Source of the DNA: Branchiostoma belcheri
Taxonomy: Eukaryota; Chordata; Leptocardii; Amphioxiformes; Branchiostomatidae
Direction of reading: 5' to 3'
NCBI RefSeq assembly: GCF_001625305.1
Contig: NW_017802602.1
Location: 3,967,606 to 4,031,605 of the forward strand
Length of the DNA stretch: 64,000 bases
Positions 1 to 11,270 of this stretch are shown piece by piece; position 1 is the first letter of the stretch; each line of letters begins with the position of its first letter. A model generated the notes under the pieces. The model saw only the letters and a list, made by a program, of their open reading frames with translations, was not told the origin of the DNA and did not search any database. The position numbers and the translations under genes were made by a program.

Positions 1-3000
1 GAGGCAGACTGGAACTCCCCATCCAGACCCCCGGTGCCCTTGGAGGACGTGACGTTGCTCATCTTGTGTTTGAAGCAGAGCAGGTGAGTACGGAACTCCT
101 CTTCAGTCTGAAACACACCGCATTCATTTATCTAAAATCATCGGTTAATTTTACCCTGCCTCATAAACAAAACAGTCGCATACAAAAGAAAATTGTTAGT
201 TGACTGTTATCATTGAATCTGGCTTAAAGTTTAATAGCTCTTACACATAATTCTCACTATAACCACAAACTTAAGTAAATGTATTTACTAAAAACTAAGA
301 AAAGAACATGGAATCAAAGTTTTTTCTTAGCAATATTGTAGAGTGGAACTCATCAGCAAGTACAGTACAGGCATCATCACTTTATTATCTTTTAACAACA
401 CTTGGAGTTAGATAACCATAACCAGCTGCTGAAGCATGCTAGCAGCTTTACAATACAGGTGGTGTGCGAAGCTGGTGTGTTGCGCCGAAAGGCGGTTATA
501 CCGGCTATTCAGATACAGATACAGGTACACTGTCGGATACATGTATATAGAAATGGGCTTTGCTGAAAGTCAGGGAAGGAAAAAAATGTAGAGGAAGGCG
601 AACTTACCATGTCGAGAAACCCAGCGAGTTTGGAGACAGGCATGGTGGTGTAGAGTTTAAGGTAGCTGCGCACCACGGGGAGGGCGATCTGCTGCTGGAC
701 CTCATCTATAAACACCTTCAGCTGGGCCATGAACGCCTCCTGTGTAAGGCATATACATGTATGTATCATGCAGCCATAGTTATCTTTGTTCAGAGTTAGA
801 TGTTCAAAGGTTAGGTGTGTTAGGTCTCTCATTCTCATCTTATATACAACTACAGACACACAAAAAGCAGACACTGAATACAAAATGAGTTTATATGATA
901 ACAGTGGTACCTTGTGGTAGTTTGCTGGTGGTGCTTCATAGTTTGGAGCCACTGGAGACAGGAACTTTGGGCAGGCAAAGGAGAAACTGTCCTCAAAGGC
1001 CTGCATGTCCCTGGATAAAAAAAAGAACAAAGGGTGGTTAACCTCCTTATCACCTAGAAAAGCACTTCTTTCGTTTATTTCGTTTATTTATTTGGCTTAC
1101 AAAGAAGCCAGGGAGTCCCAACTAGTCGACGACTATTACTAAGGGACACCCTAAAGCACTTCTTGAACAAGACTGACAAAGATGTACATGTAAATAGTGG
1201 TAAATGTTGTTGCTGTTCCCAGAAGTGTCATTCCAAATACATTCCACATATGAGAAAATGCTGTTTTCCAGAGGGAGGGATAACAATAGCCAGCATATCC
1301 ATATTTGGGATGGCTGTTTTAAATACATTGTGTACTAACTGCTAGCCTCACTTTTGTTCACCAACTTAATTAGGAAGGGCTTTGGCATCTAAAAAAATGA
1401 AAATATTTCCACGTACCCTTTCTGCATCCTGATCATCTTCTCCCCACACTTCTCTCTCAGCTGGGAGTGGACACTCTCATCGATACGCATGGGGTACAGG
1501 GTCAGGCAGACTGCCAGGAGGTTAAACATCTGCTCATTCTGCTTCATAATCTGGAACAGCACAACACAGGGTTAAAACTTTTGGCACCATGTAGGAGACA
1601 GCAGGAGTACTGTTACTTCACTTGTGAGAGTTAATAATAATGTAATCACCAGTGGCAATACAAATATTAGTATGCCACACGTAACAATTTACTGTGCGGA
1701 AATTGAGATGAATGGGACAAAGACAGATAGTCATCCAGACAACATTTGTCATAGGTTTTCGTATGACTTTTATGTCATGGAATTCTCCAGTAGGCTGTGA
1801 CAGAACCAACCACTGAAAAGGATCTAAGAAAGTCTTTTCCAAAACAATACAGTTGAATTTTGTATGAGACAGGATTATCCCAAGTATACTCTCTTCATAT
1901 CTTTACAGTAGCAAACATTTGTAAGGTATACCAATCCAGACACACACATCAAAACACCCGTGTTAGGCACAAGCTTTATCCAAAACTTCAAAATACATTT
2001 GTAACAATATTAACAATCCCATTGCTGAACAATAAGGACACTGAGGTTCAGTACCATGTCAAAAGTGTAGCTCTGGCGTTGGAACATGGTCTTGGTGCGC
2101 TGGATGTACAGGAGGATACTGGTGAAGGTGCGTATGGCGTCCTGGTAGCGCCGCATCATCATGTACGCAAACCCAACGTAGTAGTACATACTGATCTGGC
2201 ACGACGGCACTCGGGAGTACAAACCCTACAGGAAAAATATATAGGTATTAATAAAATATAGCCTGATGGCATTGACCAACTAGGAGCCATCCCCCCCCCC
2301 CTCTTAGACATTGTTTCCTTGGCACAACATATTTTGGTTGAAGTCATAAACTAAATCCAATACTAGAATTGTACATTGTAAAACTTTCGTAGTGGCTTTA
2401 CATTATTTCCATGTGGACAGAGATAACCTTCTGTTTTCGGTCGTGTTTGTGTGTTCGCAGCTATAACTCATGGTGGGTTTCACAGATGTCTTAGATTTTT
2501 GTATATGATTAGCGATTGGAGTCCAGATTATGTGTTTTTCTTTTCCCTGTATCTGCCTTTTCAGGTGTTTATTGTAGGACTACACTCTCACCTCACCTCA
2601 CCGGTCCCATAGCAGTCTAGGACTACACTACAGATGAAAAAAAAAAACAATAAAAACTCGAGCTCCCTTTCTCTCCTATTACCAAATAAAACCACTGCAG
2701 AAGTGTGCTGATGTACAATACTCTAACCCCTGACCTGTTTGTTGAGGTCGATGTTCTCCAGGACCCTGATGGCCTGGTAGTAGTCCCCTAACAGGGAGTG
2801 GAGCCTCAGCAGGCCCACCAGACTGAAGTAACCCAGCATCTTATACAGCGAGTGACGACCAAAATCTCCCGCTACACTGTCTGGGTCACCTGTGGTGGTA
2901 CGCAACAGAGTTACTTGTAGGCTTTATCATAATGGTCGTTGGACCAAAATCTACTGCTACACTGTCAGGGTCACCTGTGTGAGCAGGGAACAGAGTTAGA

Positions 3001-6000
3001 CTTTATCTATAATGGTTGTTTGACCAAATTCACCTGTTACACTGTCAGGATCACCTGTACATGTGGTGGTATGCAACAGAGTTAGACTTCTTTGGCTATG
3101 GTTGAGGTGATATGACCAAGTAATGGCTGTGGATATGGCAAAGTAGCAAGGTTAGCATTGCTGAATCTAAAGGTTCTGGGTTCAAATCCATGAAAGACCT
3201 CAATGTTGTGCTCTTGTTTACTAATTAGGGCAAACAATGAAAAAAGGATGCCATTGAAAGTCCACTTTTCGATCATTTGTAAAACCTACACACTAACCCC
3301 CACTTGATCACTCCAGCCCCTTGTGCTCTATACCTTTTTTCTACAAAGAAAACTTGGGCTGGTACTGACCTCCACTGCTGAAGACCTCCAGTTGCCTGTT
3401 GATGCTGGACTTGTCCACCAGCGAGTGTAACACATTCAGCACACTGTGCACGTTCCAGATCTACAGGATGGGAAACAGATAACAACTTTTATGTCTTGCC
3501 AAGTTCCGATTTTTCACAAAGAGAGTCACCATGCAGTGAACAAACTGATATGATACTGCAATAAAAAAAAACTTAAATCTTTTCAAAGTTCATACGAACC
3601 TTGGGGTTTGAGCGTAGGATCATGATCTCATCGTCGCCCTTCTTGCTGAGTTTGCTGCGGTAGTGTGTGAAGGACTGGAACTGGTAAATAAACTCATCAA
3701 TGATGTCCCACAGCCACTGGTTGGGCAGCTCTAATGGTACCGGAGACTTCTGGTCTGGAGGCCGGGGAAGCACAGGAAAAAAAGATGAGTTCATGAGTCA
3801 AGGACTAAAATAAATTTCAGAAATAAATCACAACAAGGAACAAAATGGCTCCACCCTTGAGGTCATGCCAAAAATACATGTATATACTGTATGTTTATTG
3901 CACTATTTTTTCAAACCAAAGCACAAAGTTCAAGTTTAGTCAGGTTTCCTAGAGCTATCATAGAGTGGGACTTGCTGCCACCAAGTACAGTAGCTGGACA
4001 TCATCACTAGATAGCTTTATACAATGTTTAGATTTAGATGTGCAAAGACTAGGTGTTACAAGTGTAATATAGCCAGCTGCCACCATGCAGTGTGCCTGCC
4101 AAATAATTTGCACATTCTAGCTTTTGGCCAAAAATGTTACGAAAAAATGCCATATGAACTGTTCCGGGATAAGACTTACTGAGGATGTAGTTAAACAAGT
4201 TGCAGTAGTTGTAGTAGGACTCAAACCTCTGCTCCAAGTTTGGTCCACCCTGAAGAGGAAAAACAACCAAGAATGGTAAAAGTTAGATTCATTCTGTAAC
4301 TTCTCTATACAATCTAAATGTAAAAAATATTATGAAGTGCTTTCATATATTTTGTTTCCTACTAGTGCCACCATTTAGTAATACACACATGGCCACATGT
4401 TTAGGTAATTCTTTCAATTTTAGGTGAGTGAAGGTTTAACATTATAGTTTTTCCATGGACTCAAATGACTAAAATCAGTCCTTACCTGAACCTTGGCATA
4501 GATATGCCTGAAGTACAGCTCCTTGTACAGAATCAGGAACACATTGTCTGTGGAAAAAAACCATAGCAAAAACACATATGAATGAGTTACTGACTTATCA
4601 TCATCATCAACCTAAGTCAAATCTTCTGTCATTTATGAAGACAAGAGATTGACAAATTTAGAAAGGGTTTATGAACATGACAACAGTTAAATATACTAAA
4701 GTTATTCTCAATAGTCAACTATGGACTAGTTATTACAACAAATGAAAGGAATATCCTACCATTTTTTACTAACGGCATGATGTACTCAGCCTCGGGCCAG
4801 GAGGATGTCTTGAAGAACCTCTCTGTCAGTTTGTTGAAGCTAAGACACAAGAAAGGCAGATTAAGTCACTAGCTGTGTGGCTCATATTACTCAAGTAAGA
4901 TATCCATAAAAATAAAGTCTTGTGCCTAAGGTAGCGGGTATGCTCCCTAGTGAAGACAGTAAAAAAATTTGTATACTGGCTTGTCTACTTTCTTTAGTGT
5001 AAAAAAAATACACCTACACTTATGTATAAAAGAAAATAAGTAGAGAAAAAATAGGTAGAAATATAAGTAGAAATAAAGCATAAAAGAAATAATGGCAATG
5101 GTTTCTAACAAATTTTCTGGTGCAGTTAATTTTCAATGTTACCAGTACAGTTTCCTGAAGCCTGGAAATACCATCCTCATTGTTGAAGAATGCTTAGACA
5201 TTAAATGATCAGATGTACCTGTTTTCATAGATGTTGCCTATTTCGTAGACGTTGCCATCGCCTACACACTTGTGGAAGTACTCGATGAAGCGTTTGATGA
5301 CGTCAGGTACGATATACGCGGGCGGAGCCTGCTGGTACTGACGCTCGTACTCCAGGTCAGCACGCGGGTCACCTAAACAGGTAAACAACAACAACAAAAC
5401 ATCAGAGATGTAAACACACTTGTAATAAGAGTATCTGTATGCTCTGGTTGAATCTAACCAGTCAGTTTGGATGCACAACTTGTACTCAGGTACTGTAATT
5501 TGTTGGGATTTAACTTTTTGGGAACTTGGATTTGGAAGTTCTTTAAGTTCGCACTTGAAACAATCCTGTAACAAAGAAACAGGTATTCATAGTGTCATGA
5601 TTTCACAGTGAAGAGGCACCAAAAATTAAAACCACCAATATTTCAAGATTTACAGTACTTTATGTAGACCTGGTGCTTACACTATGAGGCTGTTTACTGG
5701 GTATGTGGTACAAACAAATAAACAAACAAGAGTTCCACGATCTCATACCTTCGCCAAATGATGTTAACCCTTGCGGTTGACGAATTATACAATTTTAATA
5801 ATTGATTTCGCAAATAAGAGCGTCATATGCATGGATTACATCAGTTGATCATATTCTCTACCCAATGGCAGCCTTATCTTAACAAAGTAGGCTATTCTAG
5901 CACTTCCTCATAAATTATGCAAATGAGTTCATAATGTGAATAAATTATCTTCATTGATGTTCACCTTCACTTAACTTCCAAATACGGCAAGTATGAAATT

Positions 6001-7104
6001 CCCAGCAATTACAACTATGAAATTATAACAATTTTCCATTAATTATGTAAATTAGGTCTTCATTTACATAATCTATATCCTCAGATGTTTTTCTAGTTCT
6101 CAATTACATGTCACAAGTGTTTCAAAGTCCTATAATCGAACGAAGCAGATTTATAGAATGTCCTCATTAATTATGCAAATTAGCTCCTGATTTGCATAAT
6201 TGTCATCTGATTATGTCAAGTATCACTTCAGCTACCTACATACCAAAAATCATGACAATCCGTCAACCGGTTCTTGAGTTATCAACCTTCGGAGATTTTT
6301 TCAAGAAACGCTCCTGCAGTTCCAGAACAAGCTGCTAGGGGGCCCAAACTCATGTCACTTCTTCCCCACCTCAAGAGCTATCTACCAACCAAAACTCGTG
6401 ACTCTAGCATGTCCAGATCGCGAGATATCAAAACCGGAAGTTCTGCTGCAGTACCAACAAAAGCCGCCAGGGGGCCCAGAATCTAATCATTTCTAGGTCT
6501 CATCAAGACCTACCCACCTACCAAGTTTCATGACAATACATATTAAGCTTCTTGAGTTATGCTGTTCACAAACAGACAGACAGACAAACGCGACTGAAAA
6601 CATAACCTTCTTGGCGAAGGTAACAAATACCTGTGTGCAGTTCATATGGTTCTGGAGGGCCGTATGGATGTTGGCCATACTGGTCATACTGGAACAAAGA
6701 ACATAACATTCAACGTAACTCGTAAGTATAAAAGAACTCGACACACTTATCGAAAAATCATAGAAGGGGTGACCAGGTGTGCTTGCCTCTATACCAGCTG
6801 GATGAAAGCCACTTGGTCAAGTTGGTGTCTACTTTTACTTCTGCATCAACGTCGAAGTATGGCTAGATCAACTTGCCCCTTTCTTGATTAGAAAATGTTT
6901 TCCTTTCTCGAGCCTACTGTAGGCCTACTGAGGACCAGACTAACAACGCGAGGTTGCGTTTTACTTTCCTAAAAAGTCAAAATCTAGTCTTAAAATTTTA
7001 GTAATGTAATATGGGGGAGGGGGGCAGCCATAAGAGTGACACATATTGAAAGGTAAAAACTTCACGGTAAAACTCACGTCTTGGTAGTCTTCACCCCCGT
7101 ACAT
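1..7104 (-). CDS. EIF3L: Eukaryotic translation initiation factor 3 subunit L (3' end beyond window)
   Basis: Subunit of the cytoplasmic eIF3 complex that helps load the 40S ribosome on mRNA. Exons read on the minus strand, 5' to 3': 7078-7104, 6631-6688, 5219-5372, 4760-4839, 4486-4547, 4180-4249, 3600-3749, 3370-3460, 2735-2889, 2055-2225, 1417-1550, 911-1010, 608-739, 1-107. All junctions have GT/AG signals. The exons give about 497 residues of the roughly 560 usual for the family. Family-diagnostic stretches include LEYERQYQQ (exon 3), [19 protein letters not shown] (exon 6), [20 protein letters not shown] (exon 7), [18 protein letters not shown] (exon 9), [19 protein letters not shown] (exon 10) and [19 protein letters not shown] (exon 13). 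The start is the ATG opening the nine-residue first exon MYGGEDYQD; the next exon reads into a Tyr/Pro-rich N-terminus as in animal orthologues. The sequence ends around LDGEFQSA, leaving the C-terminal PCI part outside. Identification is very secure; first-exon choice is less so. Confidence 0.95.
320..545. repeat. Dispersed intronic repeat (copies also near 3935, 23725 and 54770)
   Basis: This EIF3L intron holds a degenerate repeat seen elsewhere in the window. One part (near 345-380, a short run about a TAGAGTGGAACT core and CATCATCAC) recurs near 3950-4010. Another part (near 470-530, GAAGCTGGTGTGTTGCGCCG followed by a TATACCGGCTAT core and GATACAG units) recurs in reverse orientation near 23760-23890 and in part near 54765-54815. 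No open reading frame is associated with it. The class is unknown; a short non-autonomous element is likely. Confidence 0.5.
2735..3080 (-). repeat. Tandem copies of the EIF3L exon 9 5' edge and acceptor
   Basis: The start of exon 9 (2849-2889) and its 3' splice site are followed upstream in the intron by two further diverged copies, near 2940-2980 and 3020-3055, at a spacing of about 90 bp. Each copy keeps the segment running from GACCAAAAT through the CACTGTC core to the GTCACCTG acceptor region (plus-strand reading), and then an ACAGAGTTA tail. Only the innermost copy continues into the exon body. Confidence 0.85.
3125..3215 (+). repeat. Possible tRNA-derived SINE head in EIF3L intron
   Basis: A stretch with a box-A-like TGGCAAAGTAGCAAGG and, about 40 bp on, a box-B-like GGTTCAAATCC in a TGGG/CCA-paired arm. 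Spacing suits a tRNA-derived polymerase III promoter, but acceptor-stem pairing is not evident, so a SINE head is more likely than a functional tRNA. Its 3' boundary was not determined. Confidence 0.35.
5746..6622. mobile_element. Non-autonomous DNA transposon (MITE-like) with 12-bp perfect terminal inverted repeats
   Basis: The element begins TACCTTCGCCAA (5746-5757) and ends with its exact reverse complement TTGGCGAAGGTA (6611-6622), total about 877 bp. The interior is AT-rich and has no transposase; it contains repeated phrases such as TCATGACAAT, TTCTTGAGTTAT and GGGGGCCCA, suggesting internal duplication. It lies in EIF3L intron 2, ending only 8 bp from the exon 2 splice donor. A TA target duplication would be part of the ends as written, but this is not certain. 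Confidence 0.75.
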
Positions 7105-8119
7105 TCTGGAAACGTTTCTGGTTCCAATCCACCAACTATAATGGTCTAAAATTTCCTTTTTATCGCGTTTTTGGTCGTTCTTTCTAAACCACTGTCGCAA
7201 CGTGCCGCACCACTGGGGGAAAGGAACCAATGCGCATGCGTGTTATCATTTGGGCATTTTTTATCTTATCAAAATCAAAGTATTCCCTACGTTTTGGAAC
7301 GGAAACTTCTCAACAATACAACTTTACTACTTCCATACCTTGTATTTCTAAGCGATAAAAGTCTTGGATGTTTGACTTTTAGAAGCAAGGGTTATATTTT
7401 GCACCCCTTTTATCAACATGGAACAACCCAGGCCAGACGGTGGGAGGCCAATCTCCAAGTAGATGTGTGGCATGGGCATGTGTTCCTTTGTTGCGGCGTT
7501 TTGTTAGATTAGAGTGTTGTGTGTTCTTTTTCTCCCTTCTTCACGACTCACGATACCGTGCATATGTATAGCCATCACTTGACGTTGATTTTTCTGTGAG
7601 AAAATATGACCACGCAGCATTTAGTCACGCCCTCTTGCGATGCCTCGCAGTATTGTCAGTAATACGTATTTACTAGTATTTGTCCTTTCCATTACTATGC
7701 CCAAGGAATGGCTATTGAACCTCTCTCCTTGATTGCAAGATCCATGGTGTGTTACATTGAGTGACCAGCAAAGCATGGAAACAACGCCACGGAGCTAGAA
7801 TTCGAAAGTTTTATTCCACTCTGTTAAACAGAAGTACACCGTGAGGGCAATGGTTCACTTGTTAAACAAGTATCTCCGTGACAAGATGTTCTCGAAATTT
7901 GAAAATCGATCAAATTGGTAAAAGGTATCAACTAACAAGAAATTACACTACAGACTCCTTATGGTAGATTAATGTGGCACTACGTTACAGTGCATATAGC
8001 AATGTTTGAACTTGGTGACACCATCCTACGGGTAAAGAAAGTGTATAAAATACTCCCAGAAGGTTTACGATGGAATTATGCGTAGTAAAGTTAGCAATAA
8101 AGTTAGCCATCAAGAAAAC
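7105..8119. other. Intergenic region between EIF3L and the CXC-type gene
   Basis: This should hold the EIF3L promoter and 5' UTR and the 3' UTR of the next gene. A TTTATT on the plus strand at 7810-7815 reads AATAAA on the minus strand, a candidate polyadenylation signal about 300 bp after the stop codons of the CXC-type gene. I see no convincing coding sequence. Confidence 0.4.
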
Positions 8120-8160
8120 TCAGGAAAAATCGTCCACATTACGCCTGTAGTTCTTTCCTC

Positions 8161-9702
8161 TCACAGTGGAGCCGTCATGCACGTTTGACAAGAAGCGTGC
8201 TTCTTTCCACGGGTCGCCGTCTTCATCTGACGAAACGCTGTCCTCATCTGACGAACTGCTGTCATCATCTGTCGAGTGGCTGTATTCATCTGTTGAGTCG
8301 CTGTCTTCATCTGTTGAGTCGCTATCTTCATCTCACGAATCTTTCGAGCCACTGTCATCGGACGAGTCGACGCCGCTGTCTTCACCTGACGAGTCGACGT
8401 CGCTGTCTTCATCTGACGAGTCGACGCCGCTGTCTTCCACTGTCGAGTCGACGCCGCTGTCTTCACATGTCGAGTCGACGCCGCTGTCTTCATCTGACGA
8501 GTCGACGCCGCTGTCTTCATCTGACGAGTCGACGCCGCTGTCTTCATGTGACGAGTCGACGCCGCTGTCTTCACCTGACGAGTCGACGCCGTTGTCTTCA
8601 CCTGACGAGTCGACGTCGCTGTCTTCATCTGACGAGTCGACGCCGCTGTCTTCACCTGTCGAGTCGACGCCGCTGTCTTTATCTGACGAGTCGACGTCGC
8701 TGTCTTCATCTGACGAGTCGACGCCGCTGTCTTCATCTGACGAGTCGACGCCGCTGTCTTCACCTGTCGAGTCGACGCCACTGTCATCATCTGACGAGTC
8801 GACGCCGCTGTTTTCACCTGACGAGTCGACGCCGCTGTCTTCATCTGACGAATCTGCTGAGTCGCTGTCTTCATCTGACCAATCGCTGTCACCATTTGAC
8901 GAATCGGACGATCGCTGTCTTCATCTGTCGAGTCGCTGTCTTCATCTGACGAATCGCTGTACATATACTGTACACGCTGTACATGCCGTGACCAGTCAAT
9001 GTCTTCATCGCACAAGAAGCGTGCCTCGTTGAATAGCTTGAAAGGGTCGCTGTCATCATCTGACGAATCACTGTCATCATCTGACGAGTCGCTGTCTTCG
9101 TCTGACCAGTCAATGCCTGCGCCCGGGCGCTTACACGGGCACGGGAAACACGACCAGCCGCCAGAACGGTAGCATTTGTTGCAGTCGTCGCAGTGTCGGT
9201 CCCATTCGTCCACGTTCACACAGACGCCGCACTTCTCACAGTGCCTCAGGCTGTCGCACGCCTGCTCGGCAGTGTGGTCCCGACACCAGGAATACCGCGA
9301 CTGAATCGGGCAGTCAATTATGGGACATTCGACATACCCAGGGACCATGTCCTTTACAGGTAGCCAAATTTCGCAGCAGAAGAGCACGGTTTTTTTCTTC
9401 CCCAGGCGAGTTCGCAGATCTTCGGTCTTGATCTTGAAGATGTTGTCCATGAGACACCTGTCCCGGGCTGCTGCGGCACAGTCGATGCCGTACTCCTGGA
9501 GGATGTTGAAGGGGTTTTTGCAGCCGGCACACTTGCAGGAGTCCCCACAGGCAGAGCCTCTCTTCACACAGCCGCATCGTGTGGACCCGCAGTTGCCTTT
9601 GCAGCCACATTTATAGACCGTCGGAAGGCTGGGCTTCTTCTTCAGTTCTTGAGGTGCGGAAACCGCTTTCTTTGTACGCACAGCTGCATGTTTGGATGCC
9701 AT
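8161..9702 (-). CDS. CXC-type cysteine-rich protein with acidic repeat tail, apparently frameshifted
   Basis: Single-exon frame from ATG 9702 (context AAAATGG) to TGA at 8161, 513 residues. Residues about 28-65 form a Cys-rich block with repeated CGCK/CGC/CKCAGCK patterns, resembling the zinc-binding tesmin/TSO1-like CXC module. A second Cys/His-rich region follows (CEKCGVC, HCDDCNKC, CFPCPCK). It then runs into Asp/Ser-rich sequence (DSSDEDSDSTDEDSD). Near 8906-8910 the frame leaves the acidic reading and enters TRQMKTAAS-type 9-residue repeats encoded by 18 units of 27 bp (8361-8846). The neighbouring minus frame continues the acidic pattern (SSDEDSGVD units) through the array and ends at 8120-8122 after a DPWKEARFL segment that echoes DPFKLFNEARFL upstream. 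The acidic frame is therefore probably ancestral, and a one-base loss (or two-base gain) gives the frame as read. Function unknown; a nuclear DNA-binding role is only suggested by the CXC module. Confidence 0.7.
   Translation of the reverse strand: MASKHAAVRTKKAVSAPQELKKKPSLPTVYKCGCKGNCGSTRCGCVKRGSACGDSCKCAGCKNPFNILQEYGIDCAAAARDRCLMDNIFKIKTEDLRTRLGKKKTVLFCCEIWLPVKDMVPGYVECPIIDCPIQSRYSWCRDHTAEQACDSLRHCEKCGVCVNVDEWDRHCDDCNKCYRSGGWSCFPCPCKRPGAGIDWSDEDSDSSDDDSDSSDDDSDPFKLFNEARFLCDEDIDWSRHVQRVQYMYSDSSDEDSDSTDEDSDRPIRQMVTAIGQMKTATQQIRQMKTAASTRQVKTAASTRQMMTVASTRQVKTAASTRQMKTAASTRQMKTATSTRQIKTAASTRQVKTAASTRQMKTATSTRQVKTTASTRQVKTAASTRHMKTAASTRQMKTAASTRQMKTAASTRHVKTAASTRQWKTAASTRQMKTATSTRQVKTAASTRPMTVARKIREMKIATQQMKTATQQMNTATRQMMTAVRQMRTAFRQMKTATRGKKHASCQTCMTAPL
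8361..8846. repeat. 27-bp tandem coding repeat, 18 units
   Basis: Eighteen consecutive units of exactly 27 bp, each starting GACGAGTCGACG or GTCGAGTCGACG on the plus strand, with few substitutions and no length change. Shorter 21-bp relatives flank it (about 8215-8340 and 8847-8960). Because the unit is nine codons, open frames persist: two on the plus strand and two on the minus strand stay open through the array. Confidence 0.95.
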
Positions 9703-9800
9703 TTTCCACAAGTACGTACAGAAAGTGGAAGAGCCGTTGGTGACGTTCTCGGCGTGTCACTGAGGACAGCAAATGATACATGCACCAGGACCGGTTCGCG

Positions 9801-9808
9801 TTTATATA
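9801..9808 (-). promoter_or_regulatory. TATA box of the CXC-type gene
   Basis: On the minus strand the sequence reads CCCCTATATAAACG, a strong TATA element about 100 bp upstream of the ATG at 9702. Position and strand fit a core promoter giving a 5' UTR of about 70 nt. Confidence 0.6.
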
Positions 9809-9889
9809 GGGGAAGAATGCAAATGTGTGGATTGTCTAGTGGATGGCGCGGACGTGACAGAAGTCTGGGCGGCAAATCACTGATTCCTT

Positions 9890-10130
9890 TTGCTTATCAG
9901 TCGGCTTGTTTTACAACATGTGAGATATTGTCTGTATAAAGGCTCCTTTGTTTTATTGCTGGCTTGTATTTTTACAGGTCCCTATTGTTATCTGCCGGCG
10001 TATTTGACCACCTGTGAGACGTTGTCTATTTAGAGGTCCCTATTGTGATCTGTCGGCTTTTTTGACTACACCTGTGAGACGTTGTCTGTAAAGCGGCCCC
10101 TCTTGCTTTATTATATCTTGTTGGTAAAGC
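9890..10130. repeat. Degenerate ~65-bp tandem repeat upstream of the CXC-type gene
   Basis: Three to four imperfect units, each containing a TGTGAGA(T/C)(A/G)TTGTCT core followed by a CCCTATTG or CCCTCTTGC block and a TCGGCTT-like block. No coding potential. It sits just upstream of the CXC-type promoter. Confidence 0.7.
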
Positions 10131-10399
10131 AAGATTGAACAAGATCATCTGCGGATTTTCACTACGTCAAAATACGATGTTTTCTTCTGTTGTTTCTGTT
10201 GTCTCCCCTGCCTACAACTCCGGTCCCCAGCTTGTTTATCTATCTGGCGGGGCACAACTGCCTTGGGCTACCGAACAAACTCGCTGTCACCCCCGCCAGA
10301 GTACCCAGGGTACTGCAAGAATAATCTATGTGTGGGACTCTTCTTTTGCCTCAAAAACCTAATACTAAGGTGCTTACTATAGGTGCATTAGCTCCATAC

Positions 10400-10760
10400 A
10401 AGTACAAAGTGGGGTCGTGTGGCGTAGCGGCAGCGTTCTCGACTCGGAACCAGAGGCCCCGGCCGGTTCGAGTCCTGACATGCCACCGATCTTGTGGCAT
10501 GTCAGGCACTTTACACGACTTTCCTCACTTCGCTCAGGTGTAAATGAGTATTGTACTGTCCCTGTGTTGGTGGCGACATTAATATAAGTTGAAAAAACTT
10601 GAGTGTGCCGTCACCACGTCTTGTGATTGCATGTTTCGGAATATAAAAAAAAAGTACAAAATCAAGTGTGCAGCTAGTCTTCCTGGAGTTAAACATATAG
10701 TACATCATACAAATACAAGTCAAGTCAAGTTTATTGCACAACAATTGCATTTGATACAAT
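10400..10760 (+). mobile_element. tRNA-derived SINE
   Basis: The head (about 10412-10482) has a box-A-like TGGCGTAGCGGCAG and a box-B GGTTCGAGTCC, spaced as in a tRNA but with poor stem pairing. It is followed by a perfect 13-bp hairpin (CCTGACATGCCAC ... GTGGCATGTCAGG, 10474-10506). A body follows with ACGACTTTCCTCACTTCGCT and CAGGTGTAAATGAG; a related body lies at 19300-19405 in reverse. The region near 10716-10745 (TCAAGTCAAGTTTATTGCAC) looks like another dispersed repeat end. Confidence 0.6.
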
Positions 10761-11270
10761 GTATAGCAAATACTGAACAATAATACGGAATAATTAACTA
10801 TAACTATAAATAACTAATACACTACATCAAAATTGAAACATTATTTACATACAGCTTAACAAATAACTTTACATCTAAAGTAACATCACATGTGTCTATC
10901 AACTATCTACATACCACGGACATCCACGGCATTACCAAGAACGCCCTCAACTTCCCGTCGCATATTAACAACATATCACACGGCTATGTGCCCAGACCCT
11001 CGTTAGTACAGGAGACTGTGAAACATTCTCATCCGCCAGATGGCAAGTCATCATCTGCTGTCAAGAATCAGATCACTCCCCGATCATGTCCATATCATAT
11101 GACTGACAAATGTAATGCAAGTGAAGTCTTTATTGTAACCGATGACTAGTGTGGTATATGATTATAATCCATGAACCATAGGTCTCATCGCGGATTATAC
11201 GGCAGACAGCCTGAACAGATTTATTAGATGATACAGGTTATTCATGGTGATAGTACAAAATGGATGTTTT
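10761..11270. other. 3' flank of the DEATH-NACHT-LRR gene
   Basis: AT-rich sequence without recognisable genes. A plus-strand TTTATT at 11129-11134 reads AATAAA on the minus strand, about 137 bp beyond the predicted stop codon at 11271, and is a plausible polyadenylation signal for that gene. Confidence 0.5.

Noticed and set aside
10414..10490. A functional tRNA gene
   Set aside because: Box A and box B are present but acceptor and T stems pair poorly and a SINE body follows.
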